From positions 3,583,933-3,647,932 of the forward strand of contig NW_022098022.1 in NCBI RefSeq assembly GCF_002288925.2: DNA of 64,000 bases. Direction: 5' to 3'. Positions within the stretch are counted from its first letter, which is position 1. Every line of letters begins with the position of its first letter. The notes under the pieces were generated by a model. That model saw only the letters and a program-made list of their open reading frames with translations, was not told where the DNA came from and ran no database searches. Positions 46,368-57,210 of this stretch are shown here, in pieces. The stretch is from Delphinapterus leucas. Its lineage: Eukaryota; Chordata; Mammalia; Artiodactyla; Monodontidae. Both the position numbers and the translations under genes were made by a program.

Positions 46368-48743
46368 TAGGCTTACCTTGCTTTATTATGCTTTGCTTTA
46401 TTGCACTTTACAGATAATTGTGTTTTTTATATTGAAGGTTTGTGGCAACCCTGTGTCAAGCAAGTCTGTGGGCAAAATTTTTCCAACAGCAGTGGCTCAC
46501 TGCATATCTCTGTTACATTTTGGTAATTCTCACAATATTTGAAACTTCTTATTATTATTGAATTTGTTATGGTGATCTGTGATCAGTGATGTTACTATTG
46601 TAATTGATTTGGGGCACCACAAACCACACCCACAGGAGGTGGAGAACTTAATAAACATAATGCATGTTCTGACTACTTCAACAACCTGCCTTTCTTGCGC
46701 CTCTCTCCCTCTCCTTGGGCCTCCCTATTCCCTGAGACACAACAATGTTAAAATTATACCAAATAGTAATCATACAGTGGCCTTCTAAGTGTTCAAGTGA
46801 AAGGAAGACTCCCACATCTCTCACTTTAAATCAAAAAATAGTAATGATTAAGCCTAGTGAGGAAGGCATGTCAAAAGCTGAGACAGGCTGAAAGCTGGGC
46901 CTCTTGTGCCAGTTAGCCAAGTTACGAATGCAAAGGAGAAGTTCTTGGAGGAAATCAAAAGTGCTCCCCCAGTGAACACGCAAATAATAAGACAGAGAAC
47001 AGCCTTATTGCTGATATGGAGAGGGTTTTAGTGATGATCTGGATAGAAAATCAGTCCAGCCACGAAACTCCCTTAAGCCAAAGCCTAACCCAGAGCAACG
47101 CCCCAAGTCTCTTTAATTCCATGAGGCTGAGAGAGGTGCAGAAGAAGAGTCTGAAGCCAGCAGGGGTTGGTTCTCGAGGTTGGAAGAGAGAGGCCGTCTC
47201 TATAACATCAAAGTGCAAGGTTCAGCAGCAAGTGCTGATGTAGAAGCTGCAGCAAGTCATCCAGAAGATCTCACTAAGATAATTAACGAGGTGGCTACGT
47301 TAAACGACAGATTTTCAGTGTAGATGAAACAGCCTTCTATTGGAAGAAAATGCCATCTAGGACTTTAATAGTTAGAAAGGAAACGTCAGTGCTTGGCTTC
47401 AACGCTTCAAAGGACAGGCTGACGCTCTTGCTAGGGGCTAATGTTGCTGGTGACTTTCAGTTGAAGCCAGTGCTTATTTGCCGTTCTGAAAATCCTAGGG
47501 CCCTTAATGATTATGCTAAATCTACTCTGCCTGTGCTCTCTAAATGAAACAACAAAACCTGGATGACAGCACATCTGTTTATAACACGGTTTACTGAATA
47601 TTTTCGTCCACTGTTGAGACTTACTGCGCAGAAGAAAAGATTCCTTTCAAAATATTACTGCTCGGTGACAATGCACCTAGTTACTCAAGAGCTCTGATGG
47701 AGACGTACAGTGAGATGCATGTTGTTGTCATGCCTGCTAACACAGCACACATTCTGCAGCCCATAGATCAAGGAGTAATTTCGACTTTCAAGTCTTATTA
47801 TTTAAGAAATACATTTCATAAGGCTATAGCTACCATGAATAGTAATTCCTCTGATGGTTCTGGGCAAAGTAAATTGAAAACCTTCTGAAAAAGATTCATC
47901 ATTCTAGATGCCATTCAAAATATTAGTGATTCATGGGAAGAGGACAAAATATTAACATTAACAGGAGTTTGGTGAAAGTTGATTTCAACCCTCATGGATG
48001 ACTTTGAGGGGTTCAGGCCTTCAGTGGAGGAAGTAACTGCAGATGTGGTGGAAACAGCAAGAGACCTAGAATTAGAAGTGGAGCCTGAAAATGTGACTGA
48101 ATTGCTGCCATCTCAGGAGAAAACTTGAATGGATGAGGAGTTGCATTTTATGGAGAAAGTGGTTCATGAGATGGAATCTACTCCTGGTGAAAGTGCTGTG
48201 AAGATTATTGAAATGACAACAAAGGATTTAGAATATTCTATAAACTAGGTTGATAAAGCAGCTTAAGGGTTTGAAAGGTTTGGCTTCAATTTTGACAGAA
48301 GTTCTACTTTGGGTAAAAAGCTATCAAATAGCATTGCAGGCTACAGAGAAATCGTTCCTGAAAGGAAGAGTCAGTCAAAGTGGCAAACTTCATTGTTGTC
48401 TTATTTTAAGAAGTTGCCACAGCTACTCCAGCCTTCAGCAAACACCATCTGATCAGTCAGCAGCCATCAACATCGAGGCAAGACCCTCCCCAAGGAAAAA
48501 GATTAAACTCCCTGAAGGTTAAAATGATGGTTAGCATTTTTTAGCAATAAAATATTTTTAAATTAAGGTATGTGCCTTTTTTTCGTAGACATAATGCTAT
48601 TGCACAATTAATAGAATACAGTATAGTGTAAATATAACTTTTATATGCACTGGGAAACAAAAATTCATGTGACTTGCTTTTGAAGTATTAATTTTATTGC
48701 TGTGGTCTGGAACTGAAAGTGTAATATCTCTGAGGTATGCCTG
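46368..48743 (+). mobile_element. Tigger1-like (pogo family) DNA transposon, full-length size
   Basis: A 2.38-kb element bounded by imperfect terminal inverted repeats: left 'taggcttacc', right 'ggtatgcctg'. The next subterminal bases ('ttattatgctttgctttatt' at left, 'gaactgaaagtgtaatatct' near the right) also match the family. TA follows the right end; on the left the duplicated TA seems mutated to TC. Inside is a decayed transposase running left to right. Known full copies are about 2.4 kb, so almost nothing is missing. Such elements move by cut and paste and insert at TA. This copy is long dead: many stops and frameshifts. Confidence 0.9.
46777..48522 (+). pseudogene. Tigger/pogo-like transposase remnant
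   Basis: The intact protein binds its inverted repeats through a CENP-B-like helix-turn-helix region and cuts with a DDE/DDD nuclease. Here the start appears as GTG at 46777. The N-terminal DNA-binding half (about 46800-47230) is broken by several stops. The nuclease core is recognisable in pieces: the VDET block with its first acidic residue at about 47320, then [15 protein letters not shown] (47350-47547 frame), a DNAPSYSRA block at about 47670 (second catalytic D), and [20 protein letters not shown] (47697-47888 frame, third D). The C-terminal tail ends at the stop at 48520-48522. Related human genes are domesticated from this family, but this copy has no sign of being retained. Confidence 0.88.
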
Positions 48744-50634
48744 TAACAGTAATACTTCTGAGAAAATGCCTTAAGTCAGGGCATGGTGACTGGGAATAGT
48801 TGAGCTCTTTGGTTGGTCTCTGGCAGCCTAAATGGTCTCTGGCAGCCTAAAAAATGATTATATCAAGACAAACAGTATATCGAGAATAAGCCTATTTCAA
48901 AAACAGTATAATGAGAATACTTGCAAGAATAAAAATTATATTTTTTAAATAGGATTTATTTTCTCAATCAGTGTATTAGCTCAGGACACATTTATCCAAC
49001 TGCATTTAAGGTACATAGTAAATAATTTCAATTACTGGAAATAATTAGTAATAAAGATAGGATAGAAATGAATAAACAAAAACCTGGATATGAGTAGAGG
49101 TGAAAAGTTTTGTGGAGAAAAAAAGTGTAACGCTTTAAAAAATTATTATTTAAACAAAAACTGACAACAAAAGAATTAATTTTTAAGATTCCTTTTCTAT
49201 ACCTGAAATTGATGGGAAAGTTTAGAATCATTCCCAAGGTGAGGGATCAGAACATGGAAAGGGGGGAGGGACAGCAAAAAAATAAAAAGGAGGAAAAGAT
49301 GAATGTAAGATGAATGTTAGCTTTGATAGAGGTCTGAGGAAAACACTGTAATAGGAAAGACATGTTGGAATATTCTGGAGGAAGTACTTCAAAAGCATGA
49401 AGAGAGTAAAAATGAAGTGCAAAGAACAGATATATTTTAGACTGGTAGAGGAGAGAAGCACACTGCTTTTCAGGTTACATTGATAAATATTTAGGCAAAG
49501 AGTGAAGAGGTTGAAGAGAAGAAAATTAAAGAAAACAAACAGAAAGACATAACATGAAAACAGTTACTTTTTTTATTACTAACAGTTCTGCCATGGGATG
49601 TGTTTATATATAAAAATATTGATTAAAAATTGGTCATTCTGTCCAATAATGTGGAAAAAAATGATTTTCAAAGGTAACAAAATTTATTGTTTTAAAATGA
49701 ATTAAGAAAGGATATATAAAACCTTTCAGTAAGATTGTTAGAATAAATGAGATGTCACTCTAGCAATTTTTTAATAGAAAAACCTGTGAGGATAAATGAG
49801 ATTATATACTGAAAGTACTATGAGTATCTTACACAAAAAACACTATATAAATTCACTGTATTCCTTTCATTATAGGTTTTCCCGTACCATTAGTTATTGA
49901 ATCTTTAGTGTGCGTAATATTGAAAGAGAAGAAACCATTATAGAAGATGGATGCAGTTTTTTTGTATAATAATTTTTTAAAGTTATATATATGTATATTT
50001 AGTATGAATTGTTTAATTAACATAACATTACATTTTAATGTCTTTTACTTCTTTATCAGAAGTGAAACATGCTTTATTGGCTTAATGCTGAAATATTTTA
50101 CAAAGTGCGTGCTACAAATTCACAATGGCAGGCCTACAAGCTATTATTAAGTATTCATACTCAACATGAAAGCATGTTGTTATAGTGATAAATAAAGATC
50201 AAGGTGGAATAGGTAGAGATAAAATTTGATGAAGTCATTTGCTCCTTTTATGAATGTAGACATAAAATGAAATGTGGTCAATAAATATCATTGTCAGTGC
50301 TATTTAAATTTGAGACAAAAATATTATCCTTGTTCAACAATCACAACACACACAACAAAGCACTAATAATATAAGAAACAAATTCATCAGTCCAAGTTGC
50401 TGTTATTTACTATATTTAATCAAAGTCACCTAATTTGACTTATCTCATTTTTTAAATGCAGAATTATAGATATCATGACATTTTTCATCAGTAATGAAGG
50501 TTATCTTCATTTTTGTAGCTGTGACACATTTCTGGGCAGTTAAGTCCCTAAACTGCAATTTTGTTGCTGATTTGTGAATTGCCTTTGCCTTTACTAATGA
50601 AGTGATTTACTAAAGGATTTAAAAAACAACACCA
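48744..50634. other. Unassigned A+T-rich stretch
   Basis: No gene or named repeat except a 19-bp tandem duplication at 48814-48851. Two nearby 'acagtatat/acagtataat gagaat' words at 48871-48919 are another imperfect duplication. Frames at 49028-49461 (minus) are hydrophobic by composition only. Confidence 0.45.
48814..48851. repeat. 19-bp perfect tandem duplication
   Basis: 'tggtctctggcagcctaaa' occurs twice without spacer (48814-48832, 48833-48851), just outside the Tigger element. Confidence 0.92.
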
Positions 50635-50838
50635 GGGCTTCCCTGGTGGCACAGTGGTTGAGAGTCTGCCTGCCGATGCAGGGGACACGGGTTCGTGCCC
50701 CGGTCCGGGAGGATCCCACATGCCGCAGAGCGGCTGGGCCCGTGAGCCATGGCCGCTGAGCCTGCGCGTCCAGAGCTTGTGCTCTGCAATGGGAGAGGCC
50801 ACAACAGTGAGAGCCCCGCGTACCGCAAAAAAAAAAAC
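50635..50838 (+). mobile_element. CHR-2-type SINE
   Basis: Runs from 'gggcttccctggtggcacag' to 'ccccgcgtaccgcaaaaaaa'. Full length, B-box-like 'gggttcgtgccccggtccgg' intact. The left flank 'aacaacaccag' and the right 'aaaaccaccag' look like an imperfect target duplication partly blurred by the A-tail. Confidence 0.93.
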
Positions 50839-51194
50839 AACAAAAAACCACCAGTTTTTCAAATGTAGTTTCAGCTTCTTCTCATTGGAAGTAAATTAGA
50901 TCCTCTTTGGACTGGAGCAGTATTGTAATAATTTGACAAATAGCACCTTTGTGACCTGATAGTATTAAGTAAAGCTTTTAGCATTGCATTAAACCTAAAT
51001 TTAAGTAGTATTTTTATGCTGAATCCAAGGGTCACTAACAACTGTCTTGTGATAATTGCTAGAATGTAGCGGTGACATGTGTAAGAGACAATCCCAACAT
51101 TCATTTTCCCTCTTTTCCCAAGAAAACATCTAATATTCCGGTATGTATACCTATCTGAGATGTGACGATAAAGAAACCTCCTATGACCTGTGTC
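50839..51194. other. Unassigned sequence
   Basis: Nothing recognised in this short interval. Confidence 0.4.
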
Positions 51195-51365
51195 TTGAGA
51201 AGCAGTGCAGCAGAGCAGGGTTGAGTATGGGCTTGGGAACTTGACTTCCTTCTGGGATTTGAACCCTAGCTACATGGCCCTAGGCAAGTTGCTTAAGGTC
51301 TTTGTGCTTTGATTTCCTGATTCGGTATGTGGATAATCCTAGGGTTGTTGTGAGCAGCCATAGGT
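51195..51365 (+). repeat. MIR SINE
   Basis: 'tatgggcttgggaacttgac', 'gggatttgaaccctagctac', 'ggccctaggcaagttgctta' and 'ttgatttcctgattcggtat' followed by 'cctagggttgttgtgag' give the MIR order in the forward direction. Confidence 0.82.
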
Positions 51366-53551
51366 AGGTTCTGGACTCCACGTTCTTCTGTCCTCCAAGA
51401 GCCAAGTTTGTTTCGCTCTCTTTAGAGGCACTAGCAGCCACTGAGCAGTGCTGCCTGCCCCGGAAGTCTGGCTACTTCGAGGTTTCTGACAGAGCTCCTG
51501 CTTCCTAGGCACCCAGAGGCAAGAAGCAGATGTGACTGGGACCTGATGAGTAGTGGAAAGATCAGGACAGTCGACCCCTTCAGCTCAACTCAAAACAACT
51601 TTTAAAGATCTTCCTTGTTCCTGTCTTTCTCATATTGTTATTGCCGTGTGAATGACCATTTTCCTTACTCTACACAAATCCATGTTCATAATTAGGTTAG
51701 AGATTTGCCTCCTTTAAGAAACGTATTTTGATGAGTTTGTTATTTGTATATATAATTATAATGTAGATTCCTGTTAATATGCTAGCTGGTTCTCATTTAC
51801 TATTACTTTTCTTAAATATATTGTTAAATAAAGAAGTTGGCTTCTTTGATAGGATTTTAAATCCTCTGAGGACAAAATCTGTGCTTTTTCTCTCCCTTTC
51901 TTTCCATGCTCAGGGTAGTATATTGTACAGAATGTGAAGAAAAAGTCAAGCGTTCATTAAATGATGCTATATAAATTTTACCATTAACTACTAAAAAGCA
52001 GATATTCTATTTTTATTCCATTACCCCATTCCTTGCTTGCATTCTTCCTAGGACTTTGCATTAATATAGAGTTTCCCTAAGAGAATTTTGTCTGTGAATT
52101 CTGAAGGCAGTGAAGCCCTGATTCCCTTCAACTGCGTATATTTCCTCAGGAAAATATAATTGGTACTGATACCGTATTAGCTTATTTTTAGCATGGGAAA
52201 GAATTATTCTGAAGAGCAGAACTTCAGTCTAGGATAGTTTACCTGACGTCAACATGTGTCTATGAAAGAAGGACTTTTAAAAATTAAGTATTATTCATCA
52301 CATTATTTATCCAAGGAACTTTAACAGAAACATTTTCACAATAAGACCTGACAATAGATGGATTTCACTGATGCTTAATGTAGTCTATTTGAAATCTTTT
52401 GTCCATATACTCAGTTGTCAATTCATGCAGCTATATTTAAATGAAAATTTGTGCTTGGAGGGAGGCTTAGTACCATCCAGAATTATTGTTCTACAGCTGT
52501 TACAAGCCCTCAGCTGTTTGCACTTTCCAGTTTCTTTCTATCCAGAGAAAGAGAATGAGCCATTATGGGGTCTGAGAGAGCGCGTCTCTATTTAACACTT
52601 CATTATGTAGGCTGTTTTTTAGCAGAGGAGTTAAATGCTAGCTGCCTGACTTTGCTGCACTGGACTGACCAAGATAATTATTGGTATTCAGCTGTTTGAA
52701 GAACACTTTTGTAGGCATAGTATGAAGAGCTGTAGATTTTTGTTATTTTGTCAACAATCCATGATCAAATAAGATCGTGTTCATAAGAATTTAAAACACA
52801 AGAAATGGAACCATAGAATTCTGTTTCCTAGCTGTATTGAAATATCAAGAATAAGAGGCAAAAAACAAAGTTCCTTATTCATTGAGCATATCATGAATCT
52901 TTGGGCTGTTTTGCTGTAAATCTAATAAAGGAGACATATCCTTATCTATCCTTTAACTGGTTAATTGATTCTTCCAGTTTATTTAAAATATGACACAAAA
53001 TTCTGAAGATCACCTTTCCTCATTAAAATAAGTGTATTTTTAAAAATACAAACTATTGAAACCAAGAATATTCTTTTAAAAATAAGAATAATTTTTGAAA
53101 TGTCCAAAGCTTACTTAGCTTTTAGAAATATGTAAAAGTTCAAACTATCATAGTAGTGGGGTCTAAAGTTAAAAAATAGTGCCAGGCCAGATTTTGAGGG
53201 TCCCCAAATGCAAACTACCGTATTTGGACTTTAGAGTCTGTGATCTACAGGGGTGCTTGGAAGGCTCTATAACAGAAAGGTAGCTGGGGGAATAGAAGCA
53301 AAATGTTAGGAAAATAATTTTGAAAATGTGCAAGAGAATTAGAAGAATTGAAGAGAAATACTCAAGACTAAAAACATATTAGGAAATAAATGCAACAATT
53401 AACAAGTCACAATATTTCCTTTCAGAAATAGCTCTCCCCTCTTGGTTTTTATGACACGGAGATTTTCTGATTCCAAATCTGCCCTGTCTGTGTTTTCTTT
53501 TCTGTGTGACTTTTTTCTCCTCTGCGTGTGGAGGTTCCACATTGGTTATCT
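51366..53551. other. Unassigned stretch, slightly G+C-richer at its start
   Basis: 51390-51560 is noticeably richer in G+C, and 52490-52690 is of mixed composition; neither matches a gene or repeat I know. They are the best candidates here for conserved non-coding sequence, but conservation cannot be judged from one genome. Confidence 0.4.
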
Positions 53552-53759
53552 GCTCTTCTCCCCTCTCCTTTCCTCCCCTCCCTGCGTGTCTCCTTCCCTC
53601 TCTCCTCTCTTTTCTTCTTCACCTCCTGTCCTCTCCCCTCCCCTTAACCTTCTTTCCCTTTTCCTTCCATTGCAGTTACTTCTTTCTCTCTCCTTTCTTT
53701 CTATTCCCTCCTTCCCTCCCTCCCTCTCCTCTTTCTCCCATCCCGTTTTCTCCTCTTTT
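53552..53759. repeat. Polypyrimidine (CT-rich) tract
   Basis: About 200 bases almost entirely C and T on the plus strand (blocks such as 'cttctcccctctcctttcct' and 'ccctccttccctccctccct'), broken by short interruptions near 53582, 53621 and 53668. Long open frames on both strands here arise from composition only. Confidence 0.92.
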
Positions 53760-53818
53760 AGTATATCTATATCCATATCTCTACCTGTATCTATGTCTAC
53801 ATCTGTATTATCTATTTC
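53760..53818. repeat. Degenerate ATCT-type repeat
   Basis: 'tatctatatccatatctcta' and 'cctgtatctatgtctacatc', an imperfect hexamer-like array directly following the pyrimidine tract. Confidence 0.75.
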
Positions 53819-53984
53819 CTTCAGAAATATTTATCTTTCAAGTATCATCTCTATGTGAATGATGACTCAGTATATAGCTCTAGGCCTTAGAAATGCAATC
53901 TTGTAGTCTCTCAAATTATACATTACAATTCCCCCCATCAAAATATAGAACTGCAGTGATAAATTAGTTCTCTTGCAAAGGTAG

Positions 53985-54205
53985 AAACTCCCAGTGATAC
54001 TTGTCTGACTTTCTGTGTAACCTTAGGAAAGTTAATAGACCTCTGTGAAATCTTAGATCTCTCATCTGTAAAATGAAGAGAATAATAATGCTTATTTCTG
54101 AGGGTCTGTTATAATAATTGGATTAGATTATTAATATAAAGCGCATAGCCCTGTCTCATTTGTATAAAGTAAACTCTCAATAAAAAGTTTGCTCTTTCAT
54201 TATTT
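53985..54205 (+). repeat. MIR SINE
   Basis: 'ctgtgtaaccttaggaaagt', 'ctctcatctgtaaaatgaag', 'aataatgcttatttctgagg', 'ataaagcgcatagccctgtc' and 'taaactctcaataaaaagtt', nearly a full MIR core and tail. Confidence 0.88.
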
Positions 54206-54934
54206 TATAGTTTTGCAGGTAAAATAGAGAATGATTTAGAGCTTCTTTGGTATTTACTCTCTGTCTCAAGGATTATGGCTGGTTCTCAGTGATCAGTTTT
54301 AATCACAAATTACAAGGATACTGCTACTTCCTAATTATAAATACTGTAGAATGAGGATGCAAATTAACACTCAGTAATGCATTTACATGATTTGAGCCAC
54401 TGTTCTTTTTCCTCTAAAATGAAATGAGGAAGATAATTACTAACTTCATTAAGCCTTATTTTGAGTGTCAAAGAAATGGTATATTTGAAGACATATATAT
54501 ATATACTTAATTTCAACAAATTATAAGGTATTACTTAGACTAATGATATATAGAGGGATTGAGATAGACTACATTGTGACTTAAATAAATTTCCCCCAAT
54601 CAAAATATTCTTGTGTTTAAAGTTTATTCCTAGATATCAACTTTGAAAGACATATAGACCAACAATATTTTTTCTGTTTTTCAATGTTGAGGGACTAGTA
54701 TTTTAAATACTCTTATTCTTTCATTAACTAATTATTAACTAAATTTTATCAGGTACTTATATTGAACCCAAAGGAATCATGAGTGATGTGGAATTTAAAA
54801 ATTGCAAGCTTTAGTTCAGTACCAAATAAATATAAATAATTCATAAAAATTGTATGTGTAACATGACTATGGTTAAGACCTCATGCTTTGTCTCAGTCTC
54901 AATGTTTGAGCTCTACTGTATCTTAGACATCAGT
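54206..54934. other. Unassigned A+T-rich sequence
   Basis: No gene or repeat recognised. A TA run lies at 54496-54510. Confidence 0.4.
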
Positions 54935-55090
54935 TAGTTCAATACTCTCATTTTACCCTCAGAAAAATAAAAACTAGAGATCCAAAAACGGTGAATGTCT
55001 TGGCCTAAGGTATTTAGTGGCAGAATCGGAAATGGACAACAGGTCTCTTTGCCTCAGTTTGAGGCGCTTTTTGTAATAGAACTCCAGGAT
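54935..55090 (-). repeat. MIR SINE fragment
   Basis: 'caatactctcattttaccct', 'aatgtcttggcctaaggtat', 'tagtggcagaatcggaaatg' and 'caggtctctttgcctcagtt' follow MIR in reverse. A 109-codon minus-strand frame at 54974-55303 overlaps it and is therefore not a gene. Confidence 0.7.
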
Positions 55091-55579
55091 AAGATTTATA
55101 CATTTCAGAGGTGTCGTGGTGTCCCGATTTCCACGAGGAACTCCGGTCTGAAGCACTGGGTTTGAGGCTGCTGCATACAGCATCCTGTGAGCAAGTGAAA
55201 CTAGACTAAGCACAAAGGGGAAGAAAAGTTGGGGAAGTCTGTGTCCTGGAATAGTGAAGTGATTTATCAGAGAGGAAGTAAGACTGTCTCCATGTGGTGT
55301 CACTGGCTCCTGGAAGCTGCAGAATTAGCTGGTCCTCAAATAATATGATCTCACAGAAAGAGGGAAAACCACCTCTTCTTCAGCAGCCTTACCCATCCCT
55401 GAGAAGGATTTGAATTGGCTTTGTTGAGGTAGACTGAGGCTCAAGGGCTCGCCTCAAGCATCGGGTGCAAGTCTCCTCCATGTATCTTTTCTTTCTCCTG
55501 GGAGGACCAGCTTCCCCAGAATAAGGAGAAGTAAGTTGTAGACTCAGCGATAGGAAGACCATGGGCTCCACCTCTGTAC
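55091..55579. other. Unassigned sequence between two MIR copies
   Basis: Less A+T-rich than average, with open frames on the minus strand (55389-55659) but no recognisable product. Confidence 0.4.
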
Positions 55580-55712
55580 CCTGAGACGAGGAAATGGAGG
55601 ACATAATTTGCCCAGGTTCTCTCAAGTGGTAAAGCGGTAGAGACGGGTTTTGAACCCAAGTCTTTAGCCTCCAGAACCTGTGCTTTTAGCTACAGTGCAA
55701 CTCTGCCTTAGG
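55580..55712 (-). repeat. MIR SINE fragment
   Basis: 'gacgaggaaatggaggacat', 'tggtaaagcggtagagacgg', 'gttttgaacccaagtcttta' and 'gcctccagaacctgtgcttt' followed by 'tagctacagtgcaactctgc', i.e. the reversed MIR tRNA-related half. Confidence 0.82.
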
Positions 55713-55743
55713 AAAAGCACATCAATCTTTGATTAGACAATAA

Positions 55744-56242
55744 CCGTGTGGCTGACAGGTCTTGGTGCTCCGGCCTGGTGTCAGGCCTGAGCCTCTGAGG
55801 TGGGAGAGCTGAGTTCAGGACATTGCTCCACCAGAAACCTCCCCGCCCCACATAATATCAATAGGCAAGAGCGCTCCCAGAGATCTCTGTCTCAACACTA
55901 AGACGCAGCTCCACCCAATGGCCAGCAAGCTCCAGTGCTGGACGCCCCATGCCAAACAACTAGCAAGACAGGAACACAGCCCCATCCATTAGCAGAGAGG
56001 CTGCAAAAAATCATGCTAAGTTCACAGACACCCCAAAACACACCACCGGGTGTGGTCCTGCCCACCAGAAAGACAAGATCCAGCCCCAGCCACCAGAACA
56101 CAGGCACCAGTCCCCTCCACCAGTAATTCTACACAACCCACTGAACCAACCTCACCCACTGGGAGGCAGACACCAAAAACAATGGGAACTACAAACCTGC
56201 AGCTTGCAAAAAGGAGACCCCAAACACAGTAAGTCAAACACA
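55744..56242 (+). promoter_or_regulatory. Truncated L1 5' UTR, plus-strand element
   Basis: Shares the 'ggtgtcaggcctgagcctct' and 'gtgggagagctgagttcagg' blocks with the other L1. The outer 5' part, where the promoter of a full element begins, is absent, so promoter activity is doubtful. Confidence 0.7.
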
Positions 56243-57152
56243 ATGAGAAGACAGAGAAATATGCAGCAGATGAAGGAGCAAGGTAAAAACCCACCAGACC
56301 AAACAAATGAAGAGGAAGTAGGCAGCCTACCTGAGAAAGAATTCAGAGTTATGATAGTAAAGTAAAATCTTGGAAATAGAATGGAGAAAATACAGGAAAT
56401 GTTTAACAAAGAACTAGAAGAACTAAAGAGCAAACAAATAATGATGAACAACACAATAAATGAAATTAAAAATCTCTAGAAAGAATCAATAGCAGAATAC
56501 CTGAGGCAGAAGAATGAACAAGTGACCTGGAAGATAAAATACGGGAAATAACTGCCACAGAGCAGAATAAAGAAAAAAGAATTAAAAGAATTGAGGACAG
56601 TCTCAGAGACTTCTGGGAAAACATGATACACACCAACATTTGAATTATAGGGCTCTCAGAAGAAGAAGAGAAAAAGAAAGGGTCTGAGAAAATATTTGAA
56701 GAGATTATAGTTGAAAAATTCCCTAACATGGGAAAGGAAATAGTCAATCAAGTCCAGGAAGCATGGAGAATCCCATACAGGATAAATCCAAGGAGAAACA
56801 TGCCAAGACACATATTAATCAAACTATCAAAAGTTAAATACAAAGAAAAATATTAAAAGCAACAAGAGAAAAGCAACCAGTAACATACAAGGAAATCCCC
56901 ATAAGGTTACCAGCTGATCTTTCAACAGAAACTCTGAAAGCCAGAAGGGAGTGGCAGGATATATTTAAAGTGATGAAAGGGAAAAACCTTTCCTACAACC
57001 AACAAAAATCCCTACAACCAAGATTACTCTACCCAGCAAGGATCTCATTCAGATTCGACAAAGAAATTAAAACCTTTACAGACACGCAAAAGCTAAGAGA
57101 ACTGAGCACCACCAAACCAGCTTTACAACAAATACTAAAGGAAAAACTCTAG
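56243..57152 (+). pseudogene. L1 ORF1 remnant, plus strand
   Basis: Starts at the ATG at 56243 (MRRQRNMQQMKEQGK), about 303 codons long in length terms. An in-frame stop appears at codon 41 (56363-56365), where a few bases seem lost compared with the minus-strand copy, and the coiled-coil part (MFNKELEELKSKQIMMNN) continues in another frame with further stops. The C-terminal RNA-binding part is readable again at 56970-57152 (QPRLLYPARISFRFDKEIKT) and reaches what looks like the normal end (LKEKL then stop). Product, if intact, would be the L1 RNA chaperone. Confidence 0.9.
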
Positions 57153-57210
57153 GCAGGAAGCACAAGAGAAGGAAAAGACCTACAAAAACAAACCCGAAAC
57201 AATTAAGAAA

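Noticed and set aside
46777..48522. Possible domesticated transposase gene
   Set aside because: Several stops and frameshifts across both the DNA-binding and catalytic halves exclude a retained protein.
53442..53862. Overlapping 118-138 codon frames rich in Ser, Pro and Leu
   Set aside because: They come from the pyrimidine tract, which lacks stop codons in several frames.
54974..55303. 109-codon minus-strand frame
   Set aside because: Overlaps an MIR fragment and shows no domain or conserved start.
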